A DNA stretch of 64,000 nucleotides from Pseudoxanthomonas sangjuensis (GTDB taxonomy: Bacteria > Pseudomonadota > Gammaproteobacteria > Xanthomonadales > Xanthomonadaceae): NCBI RefSeq assembly GCF_010211755.1, contig NZ_PDWR01000002.1, forward strand, positions 146,329-210,328. The letters are read 5' to 3'. Shown one piece after another: positions 1 through 10,731 of the stretch. The notes under the pieces were generated by a model. The model ran no database searches. It saw nothing but the letters and a program-made list of their open reading frames with translations, and had not been told where the DNA came from. Position 1 is the stretch's first letter. Each line of letters opens with the position of its first letter. Position numbers and translations under genes: made by a program.

Positions 1-1293
1 GGTTTCCTCGGCCTGCTTGTCCAGCGAGATGTCCTGCAGGGTGCCGGTGACGCGCGAAGCCGACGGCTCGGCGAGGTCGGCCTCGCCGAGCACGCGGATC
101 CAGAACGGGTGGCCGTCGCTGCGGCTGCCGCGCAGCTCCATGTCGAAGCCGCCGCCGGCGTGCAGGGCCTCGTCGATCGCGGTGCGCAGGTGGCGGCGGT
201 CGGATTGGCGCAGGCAGGCGAGCATGCCGTCCAGCATCTGCGGCGTCTGCGCCGGGCCGAGGATGCGCACGGCCTCGTCGGTCAGGTACAACTGGTCGCG
301 GCCGGAATCCCATTCCCAGCCGCCGATGTGCGCCAGCGCCTGGGCGCGGTCGAACAGCGCGCTGTCGCGCTTGAGCGCGGTGACGTCGCTGAAGATCGAG
401 GTCACCTGGGTCGGGTGGTTGCTGCCCGGCGCGAACTGCGGCACCGAGGTCATCGTCAGCCATACCAGCTGCTTGCGCCGGCGGTGGTACATGCCCAGCA
501 GCACGCCTTCGACGACCTGGCCGCTGCGCAGCGCGCGGTTCGGCGGCAGTTCCGCTTCCGGCAGGTCGCGCCCGTCCTCGTCGAAGTAGCGCCAGTGTTC
601 CGGGCGCAGCTGTTCGGTCAGGTGCTGGCCTTCGCCGATGCCGAAGGTCAGCGTCGCCGCGCGATTGGAATAGACCACGTCGAGGTCCGGGTTCTGCACC
701 ACGATGCCCTTGTCGATGACCTCCATCAGCTCGCGGTAGCGCAGTTCGGCCTCGTGGCGGCCGCTCAGGTCGCGCGCCACCGCGACGATGGCCTTGCGGC
801 CGTCGTAGCTGAGGTTGGCCGAATGCACCTCCACCGGGAAGCGGGTGCCGTCGGCGCGCATGTTGGTCACTTCGACCACGTAGGTCTCGCCGCGGTCGAG
901 GGTTTCCCAGACCGGGACCAGGTGGTCCTGCGGCAGGTCCGGGTTCAGCACGTTGATGTTCTTGCCGACGATGTCCTCGCGCGGGCGCTTGTAGGCCTGC
1001 ATGCCGGCCTTGTTGAGGTCGAGCACGGTGCCGTCCTCGGCGATGATGCTGACCGGGTCCGGCACCGCGTCGAACAGCGCGTGGTAGCGCTGGCGCGCGG
1101 CCTCGGCCTCGGCCAGGGACTCGCGCAGGGCGTCGTGCGCGCGCTGCAGCAGCGCGCGCGCGCCGGCGTCGGTGGCGGGATCGGCGATGGCCTGCGCCAG
1201 CGCGGCGAGGGTCGCGGCATTCTCGTCGGGCAGCGCTTCGCCGCCGCCGGCCGCGGTGTCGGGCAGGTCGCGGACGCCGCCGAGTGCGGTCAT
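1..1293 (-). CDS. Multi-PAS sensor protein, 3' end outside the window
   Basis: The visible 431 residues are an N-terminal helical part (about 1-60) and three consecutive PAS folds (about 65-175, 185-300 and 310-431), with typical wording such as AVPDPVSIIAEDG and VFSDVTALKR-like PAC endings (here SIFSDVTALKRD). No membrane segment is seen, so it is probably a cytoplasmic sensor. The output domain (histidine kinase, GGDEF or other) lies beyond base 1 and cannot be told. The ATG at 1293 overlaps the HMG-CoA lyase stop as ATGA, so the gene is translationally coupled to the leucine-degradation operon. This suggests, but does not prove, that it senses something related to that pathway. Confidence 0.85.
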   Translation of the reverse strand, partial: MTALGGVRDLPDTAAGGGEALPDENAATLAALAQAIADPATDAGARALLQRAHDALRESLAEAEAARQRYHALFDAVPDPVSIIAEDGTVLDLNKAGMQAYKRPREDIVGKNINVLNPDLPQDHLVPVWETLDRGETYVVEVTNMRADGTRFPVEVHSANLSYDGRKAIVAVARDLSGRHEAELRYRELMEVIDKGIVVQNPDLDVVYSNRAATLTFGIGEGQHLTEQLRPEHWRYFDEDGRDLPEAELPPNRALRSGQVVEGVLLGMYHRRRKQLVWLTMTSVPQFAPGSNHPTQVTSIFSDVTALKRDSALFDRAQALAHIGGWEWDSGRDQLYLTDEAVRILGPAQTPQMLDGMLACLRQSDRRHLRTAIDEALHAGGGFDMELRGSRSDGHPFWIRVLGEADLAEPSASRVTGTLQDISLDKQAEET

Positions 1294-2195
1294 GAGGCCG
1301 CCTGCGCCTGCGCGACCTTGCTGCCGCTGGCGCGGCCGAGCAGCGCGGCCAGCCAGCGCCCGGTTTCGCCGAGCCTGTCCAGGTCGACGCCGGTACGCAT
1401 GCCCATGCCGTGCAGCATGTAGACCACGTCCTCGCTGGCGACGTTGCCGCTGGCGCCCTTCGCGTACGGGCAGCCGCCGGTGCCGGAGACCGCGGCGTCG
1501 ACCACGCGCACGCCTTGCTCGAGGCAGGCGAGGATGTTGGCCAGCGCCTGCCCGTAGGTGTCGTGGAAGTGCACGGCCAGGGCCGGCATCGGGACTTCGC
1601 TGGCGACGGCCTTGAGCATCGCGCTCGCCTTGTAGGGGGTGCCGACGCCGATGGTATCGCCCAGCGAAACCTCGTAACAGCCCAGTTCGTGCAGGCGCCT
1701 GGCCACCCGCACCACGTCCGCGACCGGCACTTCGCCCTGGTAGGGGCAGCCGAGCACGGTGGAAACGTAGCCGCGCACCTTCACCCCGTCGGCCCGCGCG
1801 CGCTGCAGCACCGGGCGGAAGCGCTCGATCGATTCGTCGATGCCGGCGTTGGTGTTCTTGCGGTTGAACGCCTCGGACGCGGCGGTGAACACCGCGACCT
1901 CTTCCGCGCCGACCGCGCGCGCGCGCTCGTAGCCCCGTTCGTTCGGCACCAGCACCGGGTAGGCGACGCCGGGCCTGCGTTCGATCGCGGCGAAGACTTC
2001 CGCCGCGTCGGCGAGCTGCGGGATCCATTTCGGGCTGACGAAGCTGGTCGCCTCGATGCTGCGCAGGCCGGTTCGCGACAGCCGGTCGATCAGCTCGACC
2101 TTGGCCGCGGTCGGCACGATGGCCTTTTCGTTCTGCAGGCCGTCGCGCGGGCCGACTTCGACGATGCGCACGAAGCTGGCGTCCGTCGCGGCCAC
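1290..2195 (-). CDS. liuE: Hydroxymethylglutaryl-CoA lyase
   Basis: Last enzyme of leucine degradation: it cleaves HMG-CoA to acetyl-CoA and acetoacetate in the cytoplasm. The 301-residue protein has the N-terminal metal/active-site segment EVGPRDGLQNE, metal-ligand HFHDTYGQ, and the family signature GGCPYAKGASGNVASED with the catalytic cysteine near residue 242. I chose the GTG at 2195: it lies one base after the stop of the biotin subunit and has GGAG at a good distance. The ATG at 2225 would add ten unconserved residues overlapping the upstream gene. It is the fourth gene of a compact operon with liuC, a VOC gene and liuD. Confidence 0.93.
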   Translation of the reverse strand: MAATDASFVRIVEVGPRDGLQNEKAIVPTAAKVELIDRLSRTGLRSIEATSFVSPKWIPQLADAAEVFAAIERRPGVAYPVLVPNERGYERARAVGAEEVAVFTAASEAFNRKNTNAGIDESIERFRPVLQRARADGVKVRGYVSTVLGCPYQGEVPVADVVRVARRLHELGCYEVSLGDTIGVGTPYKASAMLKAVASEVPMPALAVHFHDTYGQALANILACLEQGVRVVDAAVSGTGGCPYAKGASGNVASEDVVYMLHGMGMRTGVDLDRLGETGRWLAALLGRASGSKVAQAQAAS

Positions 2196-2196
2196 G

Positions 2197-4191
<1,995 letters not shown>

Positions 4192-4194
4192 GGA

Positions 4195-4590
4195 TCAGGC
4201 GGGCGCGTGGCAGACGGCTTCGATGTTGTGCCCGTCGGGATCGAGCACGAAGGCGCCGTAGTAGTCAGGGTGGTAGTGCGGACGCAGGCCCGGCGCGCCG
4301 TTGTCGCGGCCGCCGGCGGCGATGGCGGCCCGGTAGAAGGCGTCCACGTCGGCGCGGCTGCCGGCGGCGAAGGCGACATGGCTATGCAGGCCGGACGGCG
4401 GCGCGCCGTCGTCGCCGAACCAGAAATAGGGCTTGCCGTCGTGGCCGAAGCCGGCGGCGCTGCCGTTTCCCCCGGTCATATCCGGCGTGACTTCCATCAC
4501 CAGGCCGATGCCCAGCGGCGCCAGCGCCTGCTTGTAGAAGGCCACGCTGCGGGCGTAGTCGGAAACCGGGATGCCGATATGGTCGAGCAT
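4195..4590 (-). CDS. VOC (glyoxalase-fold) family protein
   Basis: 131 residues with the two-module VOC fold: MLDHIGIPVSDYARSVAFY at the N terminus and a C-terminal AFVLDPDGHNIEAVCH strand that supplies metal-ligand His/Glu positions. Family members include glyoxalase I, dioxygenases and resistance proteins; the substrate here is unknown. It sits inside the leucine operon, 4 bases after liuC and 3 bases before liuD, so it is co-expressed with them. A role in clearing a reactive by-product or in acyl-CoA chemistry is a guess from position only. Confidence 0.88.
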   Translation of the reverse strand: MLDHIGIPVSDYARSVAFYKQALAPLGIGLVMEVTPDMTGGNGSAAGFGHDGKPYFWFGDDGAPPSGLHSHVAFAAGSRADVDAFYRAAIAAGGRDNGAPGLRPHYHPDYYGAFVLDPDGHNIEAVCHAPA

Positions 4591-4594
4591 GGCG

Positions 4595-5386
4595 TCACTC
4601 CTTCGTGGTCCAGTCGGGTTTGCGCTTGCCGAGGAAGGCGGACAGGCCTTCCTGTCCTTCCGGCGAAACGCGCAGTCGCGCGATCAGCGCGGCGTTGGCG
4701 GCGTCGAGCGCATCGCGGTCGTGCTGCATGGCGGCGACGTCGCGCACCAGTTGCTTCGCCGATGCCGCGGCCAGCGGCCCGGCCTTCAGCAGCAGGTCGA
4801 CCTGGCGTCGCACCGCCGCGTCGAGTTCGCCGGCCGGCACCACCTGGTGCAGCAGGCCGATGCGCAGCGCCTCGGCCGCGTCGAAGATCTCCGCGGTGGC
4901 GAACCAGCGCCGCGCCTGGCGCGCGCCGATCGCGGCGATCACGTAGGGCGAGATCACCGCCGGCAACAGGCCCAGCTTGCTCTCGGTGAGGCCGAACTTC
5001 GCTTCGGGCACGCCGATCGCGATGTCGCAACAGGCGACGAGGCCGACGCCACCGCCGAAGGCGGCGCCGTGCACGCGGGCGATGGTCGGCTTCGGCAGCT
5101 CGTCCAGCGTGCGCATCAGGCCGGAGAGGGCGAGCGCGTCGTCGCGGTTCTCGGCCTCGCTGGCGGCGGCCATGCCGCGCATCCAGTTCAGGTCCGCACC
5201 GGCCGAGAACGAGGCGCCGCCGCCTTCCAGCACCACCACGCGGACGGCGGGATCGGCGCCGGCGGCGGCGAGGGCGCTGGCGAGGCCGGCGATCAGTGCG
5301 GCGTCGAAGGCGTTGTGCAGTTCCGGGCGTTCCAGCCGCAGGCGCAGCACGGGGCCATGGGTCTGGACGGACAGCGCTGCCGGCAT
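4595..5386 (-). CDS. liuC: Enoyl-CoA hydratase family, probable methylglutaconyl-CoA hydratase
   Basis: 263 residues of the crotonase fold. The first oxyanion-hole segment is ASFSAGADLNWM, the second is HGAAFGGGVGLVACCD, and the catalytic acid region is FGLTESKLGLLPA. It would hydrate 3-methylglutaconyl-CoA to HMG-CoA between the liuD/liuB carboxylase and HMG-CoA lyase. Substrate assignment rests on the operon, since crotonases are hard to separate by eye. It is the first gene of the minus-strand operon that runs to base 1 and is divergent from feoA, with about 120 bp between them. Confidence 0.9.
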   Translation of the reverse strand: MPAALSVQTHGPVLRLRLERPELHNAFDAALIAGLASALAAAGADPAVRVVVLEGGGASFSAGADLNWMRGMAAASEAENRDDALALSGLMRTLDELPKPTIARVHGAAFGGGVGLVACCDIAIGVPEAKFGLTESKLGLLPAVISPYVIAAIGARQARRWFATAEIFDAAEALRIGLLHQVVPAGELDAAVRRQVDLLLKAGPLAAASAKQLVRDVAAMQHDRDALDAANAALIARLRVSPEGQEGLSAFLGKRKPDWTTKE

Positions 5387-5470
5387 GCAAGGCTCCCGGG
5401 TCGGGCCGGATCGTTAAACAGGCCGGCATCATAGCGGCTCGTCCATGGGACGACTGGTGCGCTGCGGCGA

Positions 5471-5495
5471 TGCTAGAATGAGAACAATTACCATT
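5471..5495 (+). promoter_or_regulatory. Extended -10 promoter overlapped by a Fur-box-like palindrome upstream of feoA
   Basis: TGCTAGAAT at 5471-5479 reads as an extended -10 (TG, one base, TAGAAT). Overlapping it, AATGAGAACAATTACCATT at 5477-5495 is a 19-bp imperfect palindrome. Its 15-base core matches the Fur core TGATAATNATTATCA at 11 of 14 fixed positions. Iron-loaded Fur bound here would block RNA polymerase, which fits iron repression of feoAB. Inferred from sequence only. Confidence 0.6.
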
Positions 5496-5507
5496 CAGGC
5501 GCATCGC

Positions 5508-5753
5508 GTGACATTGGCCGAACTGCCCCGCCGGGTTCCCGGCATCGTCGCTTCCGTCGAGGACCGGGGTCCGAACGACAACATTGCACGACGCTTGCGC
5601 GAGCTGGGTTTCGTGGCCGGGGAACCGGTCGAGGTGGTGGCAATGGGTCCGATGGGCGGCGAACCGATCCTGGTGCAGGTGGGCTTCACCCGCTTCGCGC
5701 TGCGCCGTGCCGAAGCGGCGCGGGTACGCCTGCTCGACGGGGTGGGCGCGTGA
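5508..5753 (+). CDS. feoA: FeoA, ferrous iron transport accessory protein
   Basis: About 81 residues with the SH3-like FeoA fold (LAELPRRVPGIVASVE, then RRLRELGFVAGEPVEVV, ending in a QVGFTRFALRRAEA strand). FeoA is a small cytoplasmic protein that works with FeoB in Fe(II) uptake. I start at GTG 5508, giving the usual FeoA length. Upstream ATGs at 5445 and 5478 would place the start before or inside the predicted promoter and Fur box. Its stop overlaps the feoB GTG start as GTGA. Confidence 0.88.
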   Translation: MTLAELPRRVPGIVASVEDRGPNDNIARRLRELGFVAGEPVEVVAMGPMGGEPILVQVGFTRFALRRAEAARVRLLDGVGA

Positions 5754-7612
5754 ACGCCGAAACCGCCGTGCCGCTGCGCCTCGCCCTGGTCGGCAACCCG
5801 AACTGCGGCAAGACCGCGCTGTTCAACCAGCTGACCGGCAGCCGGCAGAAGGTCGCCAACTACGCCGGCGTCACCGTCGAGCGCAAGGAGGGCCGCCTGT
5901 ACGGCCCGTCCGGCCGCAGCTACGCGGTGCTCGACCTGCCGGGCGCCTACAGCCTCAACGCCGCCAGCATCGACGAGGCGGTGGCGCGCGACGTGATCCG
6001 CGGCTTCTATCCCGGCGAGGCGGCGCCCGACGTGCTGGTCTGCGTGCTGGACGCGACCAACCTGCGCCTGCACCTGCGCTTCGCGCTGGAACTGCGCGAA
6101 CTGGGGAAACCGCTCATCGTCGCGGTCAACATGATCGACGCGGCGCGCCGGCGCGGCATCGCCATCGATCCCGCCGAACTGGAAAGGCAGCTCGGCGTGC
6201 CGGTGGTCGAAACCGTCGCGGTGCAGCGCCATGGCGCGAAGGCGCTGGTGGAGCGCATCGAGCAATTGGCGGCCAATCCGCAGTCGCCGACGAAGCATCT
6301 CGCCGAAGGCGCCGACCTCCACGCCGAAACCCGCCGCCTGCTCGCGGCGACGGTGGCGATGCCGTCGCGCACCGCGAAGGTCGACGACGCGCTGGACCGC
6401 TGGCTGCTGCATCCGCTGTTCGGCCTGCTGGCGCTGGCGGTGGTGATGTTCCTGATCTTCCAGGCGGTGTACGCCTGGGCGACGCCGCTGATGGACCTGA
6501 TCGACGCCGGCACCGCGTGGCTGGGCGAGACCGTCGGCGCGGCGCTGCCGGCAGGGCCGCTCAACAGCCTGCTGGTCGACGGCATCATCGCCGGCGTCGG
6601 CGGCGTGATCGTGTTCCTGCCGCAGATCCTGATCCTGTTCGCCTTCATCCTGGCGCTGGAGGAAAGCGGCTACCTGCCGCGCGCGGCGTTCCTGCTCGAC
6701 CGCATGATGGCCAGCGCCGGCCTGTCCGGGCGCTCGTTCATCCCGTTGCTGTCCAGTTTCGCCTGCGCGATCCCGGGGATCATGGCCACGCGTTCGATCC
6801 AGGATCCGCGCGACCGCCTCGCCACGATCCTGGTCGCGCCGCTGATGACCTGTTCGGCGCGGCTGCCGGTCTACGCATTGCTGATCGGTGCGTTCATCCC
6901 GCAGGAGACCGTGTGGGGCGTGTTCAACCGGCAGGGGCTGGTGCTGTTCGGCCTGTACGCCGCGGGCATCGCCAGCGCGCTGCTGGTGTCGTGGGTGATG
7001 AAGAAGTGGCGCCGCGACAAGGGCGAGCACGCGTTGCTGCTGGAACTGCCGTCGTACCGCGTGCCGCATGCGCGCGACCTGCTGATCGGCCTGTGGGAAC
7101 GCGCGATGATCTTCCTCAAGCGCGTCGGCGGCATCATCCTGGCGCTGACCATCCTGCTGTGGTTCCTGCTGTCGTTCCCCGGCGCGCCGGCGGATGCGGC
7201 CGGTCCGGCGATCGACTACAGCTTCGCCGGCCGCATCGGCCACGCGATGACCGCGGTATTCGCGCCGCTGGGCTTCAACTGGCAGATCTGCATCGCCCTG
7301 ATCCCCGGCCTGGCCGCGCGCGAGGTCGCGGTGTCGTCGCTTGCCACCGTCTACGCATTGTCGGCCACCGACGACGCGGCGGCCGCGCAGGCGCTGTCGC
7401 CGCTGATCAGCGACGGCTGGTCGCTGGCGACCGCGCTGTCGCTGCTGGTCTGGTACATCTACGCGCCGATGTGCATCTCGACGCTGGCGACGATCAAGCG
7501 CGAGACCAATTCGTGGAAGAAGATGGCCGGCGCGATGGGCTACCTGTTCGCGCTGGCCTACGCGGCCTCGTTCATGACCTACCAGGTCGCCGTGCTGCTC
7601 GGGGCGGGGTAG
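5750..7612 (+). CDS. feoB: FeoB, ferrous iron transporter
   Basis: 620 residues. The N-terminal G domain has G1 GNPNCGKT (about 15-22), G3 DLPGAYSL and G4 NMID near 125. The C-terminal half is a polytopic membrane domain with the two duplicated gate motifs (GYLPRAAFLLDRMMASAGLSG and the GLAAREVAVSSLATVYAL region). It imports Fe(II) across the inner membrane. It is shorter than E. coli FeoB (773 residues), mainly in the region after the G domain. The GTG start overlaps the feoA stop. Confidence 0.95.
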   Translation: MNAETAVPLRLALVGNPNCGKTALFNQLTGSRQKVANYAGVTVERKEGRLYGPSGRSYAVLDLPGAYSLNAASIDEAVARDVIRGFYPGEAAPDVLVCVLDATNLRLHLRFALELRELGKPLIVAVNMIDAARRRGIAIDPAELERQLGVPVVETVAVQRHGAKALVERIEQLAANPQSPTKHLAEGADLHAETRRLLAATVAMPSRTAKVDDALDRWLLHPLFGLLALAVVMFLIFQAVYAWATPLMDLIDAGTAWLGETVGAALPAGPLNSLLVDGIIAGVGGVIVFLPQILILFAFILALEESGYLPRAAFLLDRMMASAGLSGRSFIPLLSSFACAIPGIMATRSIQDPRDRLATILVAPLMTCSARLPVYALLIGAFIPQETVWGVFNRQGLVLFGLYAAGIASALLVSWVMKKWRRDKGEHALLLELPSYRVPHARDLLIGLWERAMIFLKRVGGIILALTILLWFLLSFPGAPADAAGPAIDYSFAGRIGHAMTAVFAPLGFNWQICIALIPGLAAREVAVSSLATVYALSATDDAAAAQALSPLISDGWSLATALSLLVWYIYAPMCISTLATIKRETNSWKKMAGAMGYLFALAYAASFMTYQVAVLLGAG

Positions 7613-7616
7613 GCCG

Positions 7617-7853
7617 ATGGGCGCGTCGCTGCTGCTGCAATACATCGTGATCGCGCTGGCGGTGATCGTCAGCGCGTGGGTGGTGGCGAAGAAGCAGTTC
7701 CCGGGCGGCGTACGCAGGCTGCGCACGGCGCTGGCGATTCCGCTGCTGCGCGAAGGCAAGCCGGCGTGGCTGCGGGCGCTGGGCAGGAAAGTCGCGCCGG
7801 AGACGAAGAATGCCGGCAGCGGCGGTTGCGGCGGCTGCAACAAGTGCGGTTGA
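7617..7853 (+). CDS. Small Cys-rich membrane protein of the feo operon
   Basis: 78 residues: one N-terminal membrane helix (LLLQYIVIALAVIVSAWVVA), a basic middle part, and a C-terminal Gly/Cys cluster GGCGGCNKCG with three cysteines. It starts 4 bases after feoB. The layout matches the small Cys-rich membrane proteins that often follow feoB in place of FeoC. A role in iron sensing or in stabilising FeoB is inference; no FeoC winged helix is present. After it, 7854-7947 holds only short imperfect repeats (GTAGGGCGGGACTAG). Confidence 0.8.
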   Translation: MGASLLLQYIVIALAVIVSAWVVAKKQFPGGVRRLRTALAIPLLREGKPAWLRALGRKVAPETKNAGSGGCGGCNKCG

Positions 7854-7947
7854 ACGCGCGGTTCCGGTAGGGCGGGACTAGCTCCGCTGCTTTCGCTTCG
7901 CGTGGGCGCGGCAAGCTACGCCCTGCGGCCGTTCCGGGGCAAGGGGT

Positions 7948-8319
7948 TCAGTGCCGGCGGAACTTGCCCTTCAGGTCCCCGCGCTGGACCATTTCCACCG
8001 ACAGCGAGAAGCTGCGCTCCTCGCCGGGCTGCATCGCGCCGACGCCGACCACCTGGCGGTTGATCTCTTCGCCGCGGTCGTTGCGGATCACCATCACCAC
8101 CGTGTATTCCCACGGGCCGCCGTCGGCGGGGTGCCGCACCGTGCCTTCGACGCGCAGCGGCGTGGCCACCGGCATCGCACGCAACGCGGTCAACGCGGCT
8201 TCGTCGAAACGCAGGTGATGCCTGCACGACGGGCAGACCGCCGCGCTTTCGAGGATCGTGGTCTTGCAATGCGGGCAGACGCGGGTCGCGCCCGCGCTGC
8301 CCGGGCGCGGCGTGCTCAT
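7948..8319 (-). CDS. Zinc-ribbon protein coupled to bactofilin
   Basis: 123 residues. The N-terminal part has a CxxC pair CPHC at about 15-18 and a second pair CPSC at about 29-32, forming a zinc ribbon. The rest is a beta-rich domain (LRVEGTVRHPADGGPWEYTV) of unknown function. Its ATG at 8319 overlaps the bactofilin stop as ATGA, so the two are co-translated. A partner or adaptor role for the cytoskeletal polymer is inferred from this coupling only. Confidence 0.82.
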   Translation of the reverse strand: MSTPRPGSAGATRVCPHCKTTILESAAVCPSCRHHLRFDEAALTALRAMPVATPLRVEGTVRHPADGGPWEYTVVMVIRNDRGEEINRQVVGVGAMQPGEERSFSLSVEMVQRGDLKGKFRRH

Positions 8320-8810
8320 GCGGCCGCGCTGTGCTCCGCGCCGCCCTTCGCGGACTTGGCCCGGTCGTCGTTCCAGCCGAAGTCGACGTGGCCGCGGATG
8401 CGCGCGCCGTTGGCCACGGTCACCGCGCCGGCCTTGACGTCGCCGGTGATCGCGCCGGAAGCCAGCACGTCGACCTGGGTCGCGGAATCGATGTTGCCTT
8501 CCAGCTCGCCGGCGACGGTGACCTTCTTCGCCTTGACGCTGCCGTTGACCTTGGCGCCGAGTTCGATGGTCAGGTCGCCCTGCACGTTGACGTCGCCCTT
8601 GAACTTGCCGGCGATGCGCACGTGGCCGGCGCCCTCGATCTTGCCTTCGATGGCCAGGTCGGCGGAGATCAGCGACTCCTTGGCGGTGGAGCGCTCGGGC
8701 GTCGCCACCGGCGCCGGCGCGGCGGACAGGAATTCGGGCGTGGCCGCGGGCTGCGGTGGTTGCGGGGCAGGGATGTCTTTCTTGGCGCCAGGGTCTTTCC
8801 ACATGGACAT
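8316..8810 (-). CDS. Bactofilin (polymer-forming cytoskeletal protein)
   Basis: 164 residues: a disordered Pro/Ala N terminus (about 1-45), then a right-handed beta-helix made of short repeats such as GAGHVRIAGKFKGDVNVQG and GELEGNIDSATQVDVLASG, then a short charged tail. Bactofilins form filaments without nucleotide and guide local cell-wall synthesis or pole functions. It is first in a two-gene minus-strand unit with the zinc-ribbon gene. The 163 bp upstream to liuB (8811-8973) has no gene. Confidence 0.9.
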   Translation of the reverse strand: MSMWKDPGAKKDIPAPQPPQPAATPEFLSAAPAPVATPERSTAKESLISADLAIEGKIEGAGHVRIAGKFKGDVNVQGDLTIELGAKVNGSVKAKKVTVAGELEGNIDSATQVDVLASGAITGDVKAGAVTVANGARIRGHVDFGWNDDRAKSAKGGAEHSAAA

Positions 8811-8973
8811 GGGGGGTTCTCTCTACCGGGGGACAACGGACTTCCGACTATCGCCGCCGAAGTGTTAGCGTCCCGTGATACGGAAGTTAATTCCCCTGTT
8901 CAGACAAGAGTTTGTCCCCAAATTGTGAAGTCGGGTGTGAAGTGGTCCGTCGCTGCCGGGGCGGCAGAAGCGC

Positions 8974-10581
8974 CTACATGCGGAACACGCCGAACTTCGC
9001 CGGCTCGATCGGCGCGTTCAGCGCGGCCGAAATCGCCAGTCCCAGCACCCGGCGGGTGTCGGCCGGATCGATGATGCCGTCGTCCCACAGCCGCGCGGTC
9101 GCGTACCACGGGCTGCCCTGGGTTTCGTACTGGGCGCGGATCGGCGCCTTGAACGCTTCCTCCTCTTCGGCGCTCCACGATTTGCCGGCGGCCTCGATGC
9201 CGTCGCGCTTCACCGTCGCCAGCACGCTGGCCGCCTGCTCGCCGCCCATCACGCTGATCCGCGCGTTCGGCCACATCCACAGGAACCTCGCGCCGTAGGC
9301 GCGGCCGCACATCGCGTAGTTGCCGGCGCCGAAGCTGCCGCCGATGACCACGGTGAACTTCGGCACGCTCGAGCACGCCACCGCGGTGACCATCTTCGCC
9401 CCGTCCTTGGCGATGCCGGCGTTCTCGTATTTCTTGCCGACCATGAAGCCGGTGATGTTCTGCAGGAACACCAGCGGCACGCCGCGCTGGTTGCACAGTT
9501 CGATGAAGTGCGCGCCCTTCAGCGCGCTCTCCGAGAACAGGATGCCGTTGTTGGCGACGATGCCGACCGGGTAGCCGTGGATGCGGGCGAAGCCGGTGAC
9601 CAGGGTCTTGCCGTAGCGCGCCTTGAACTCGTCGAACTCGCTGGCGTCGACCAGGCGCGCGATGACCTCGCGGATGTCGAACGGGCGGCGCGTGTCCCTG
9701 GGCACGATGCCGTACAGCTCCTCGACGGGGTAGGCCGGCTCGCGCGGCTCGCGCACCGCGGGATCGACCTTCTTGCTGCGGTTGAGGTGGCCGACGATGT
9801 CGCGGGCGATTTCCAGCGCGTGGCGGTCGTCCTCGGCGAAATGGTCGGCCACGCCGGAGACGCTGGTGTGGACGTCGGCGCCGCCGAGCGATTCGGCGTC
9901 GACGACCTCGCCGGTCGCCGCCTTCACCAGCGGCGGGCCGCCGAGGAAGATCGTGCCCTGTTCCCTGACGATGATCGATTCGTCGCACATCGCCGGCACG
10001 TAGGCGCCGCCGGCGGTGCAACTGCCCATCACCACCGCGACCTGCGGGATGTTCTCGGCGCTGAGCCGCGCCTGGTTGTAGAAGATCCGGCCGAAGTGCT
10101 CCCTGTCGGGGAACACCTCGTCCTGCAGCGGCAGGAAGGCGCCGCCGGAATCGACCAGGTAGATGCAGGGCAGGCGGTTCTCGCGGGCGATCTCCTGCGC
10201 GCGCAGGTGTTTCTTCACCGTCATCGGGAAGTAGGTGCCGCCCTTCACCGTGGCGTCGTTGGCGACGACCACGACTTCCTGCCCGCGCACGCGCCCGATG
10301 CCGCAGACCATGCCGGCGGCTGGCGCGGCGCCGTCGTACATTTCCTCGGCGGCGAGCGGGGCGATCTCGAGGAACGGTGAACCGGGGTCGAGCAGCGCGG
10401 CGATGCGTTCGCGCGGCAGCAGCTTGCCGCGTTCGCTGTGCCTGGCGCGCGCCTTTTCGCCGCCGCCGTCGGCGGCGCGCGCGAGCCGGCGCGCGAGTTC
10501 CGCGGCGAGTTCGCGGTGGTAGGCGGCGTTGTCGGCGAAATCCTGCGATCGCGGGTCCAGGCGTGAAGTGATCAGGGGCAT
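8974..10581 (-). CDS. liuB: Methylcrotonyl-CoA carboxylase, carboxyltransferase beta subunit
   Basis: 535 residues with both crotonase-like carboxyltransferase halves. The biotin/CoA-binding region [18 protein letters not shown] is near 185-205, and the second half has [22 protein letters not shown] and [16 protein letters not shown]. It transfers CO2 from the biotin on LiuD to 3-methylcrotonyl-CoA. It lies about 5 kb from liuD, separated by the feo and bactofilin genes, unlike the contiguous liu operon of Pseudomonas. The ATG start lies within a long in-frame opening, and the 535-residue form matches the family length. Confidence 0.92.
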   Translation of the reverse strand: MPLITSRLDPRSQDFADNAAYHRELAAELARRLARAADGGGEKARARHSERGKLLPRERIAALLDPGSPFLEIAPLAAEEMYDGAAPAAGMVCGIGRVRGQEVVVVANDATVKGGTYFPMTVKKHLRAQEIARENRLPCIYLVDSGGAFLPLQDEVFPDREHFGRIFYNQARLSAENIPQVAVVMGSCTAGGAYVPAMCDESIIVREQGTIFLGGPPLVKAATGEVVDAESLGGADVHTSVSGVADHFAEDDRHALEIARDIVGHLNRSKKVDPAVREPREPAYPVEELYGIVPRDTRRPFDIREVIARLVDASEFDEFKARYGKTLVTGFARIHGYPVGIVANNGILFSESALKGAHFIELCNQRGVPLVFLQNITGFMVGKKYENAGIAKDGAKMVTAVACSSVPKFTVVIGGSFGAGNYAMCGRAYGARFLWMWPNARISVMGGEQAASVLATVKRDGIEAAGKSWSAEEEEAFKAPIRAQYETQGSPWYATARLWDDGIIDPADTRRVLGLAISAALNAPIEPAKFGVFRM

Positions 10582-10684
10582 GTCGCCGTCGCAACGGTGG
10601 GAAAGAGGCCGGCATCAAAGCACATGCGGCGGCCCCCGCCAATGCGCGGCGCAAAAACGGCCGGTGCAACCGCGCCGCAAAAAA

Positions 10685-10708
10685 CAAGGCCCGCTTGCGC
10701 GGGCCTTG
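10685..10708 (-). terminator. Rho-independent terminator after the Ala-rich lipoprotein gene
   Basis: CAAGGCCCG and CGGGCCTTG form a perfect 9-bp stem with a 6-base loop. On the minus strand it is followed by a run of six T, just downstream of the gene ending at 10732. Confidence 0.85.
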
Positions 10709-10731
10709 CGAGGAACTGCAGCAGCCGTCGA

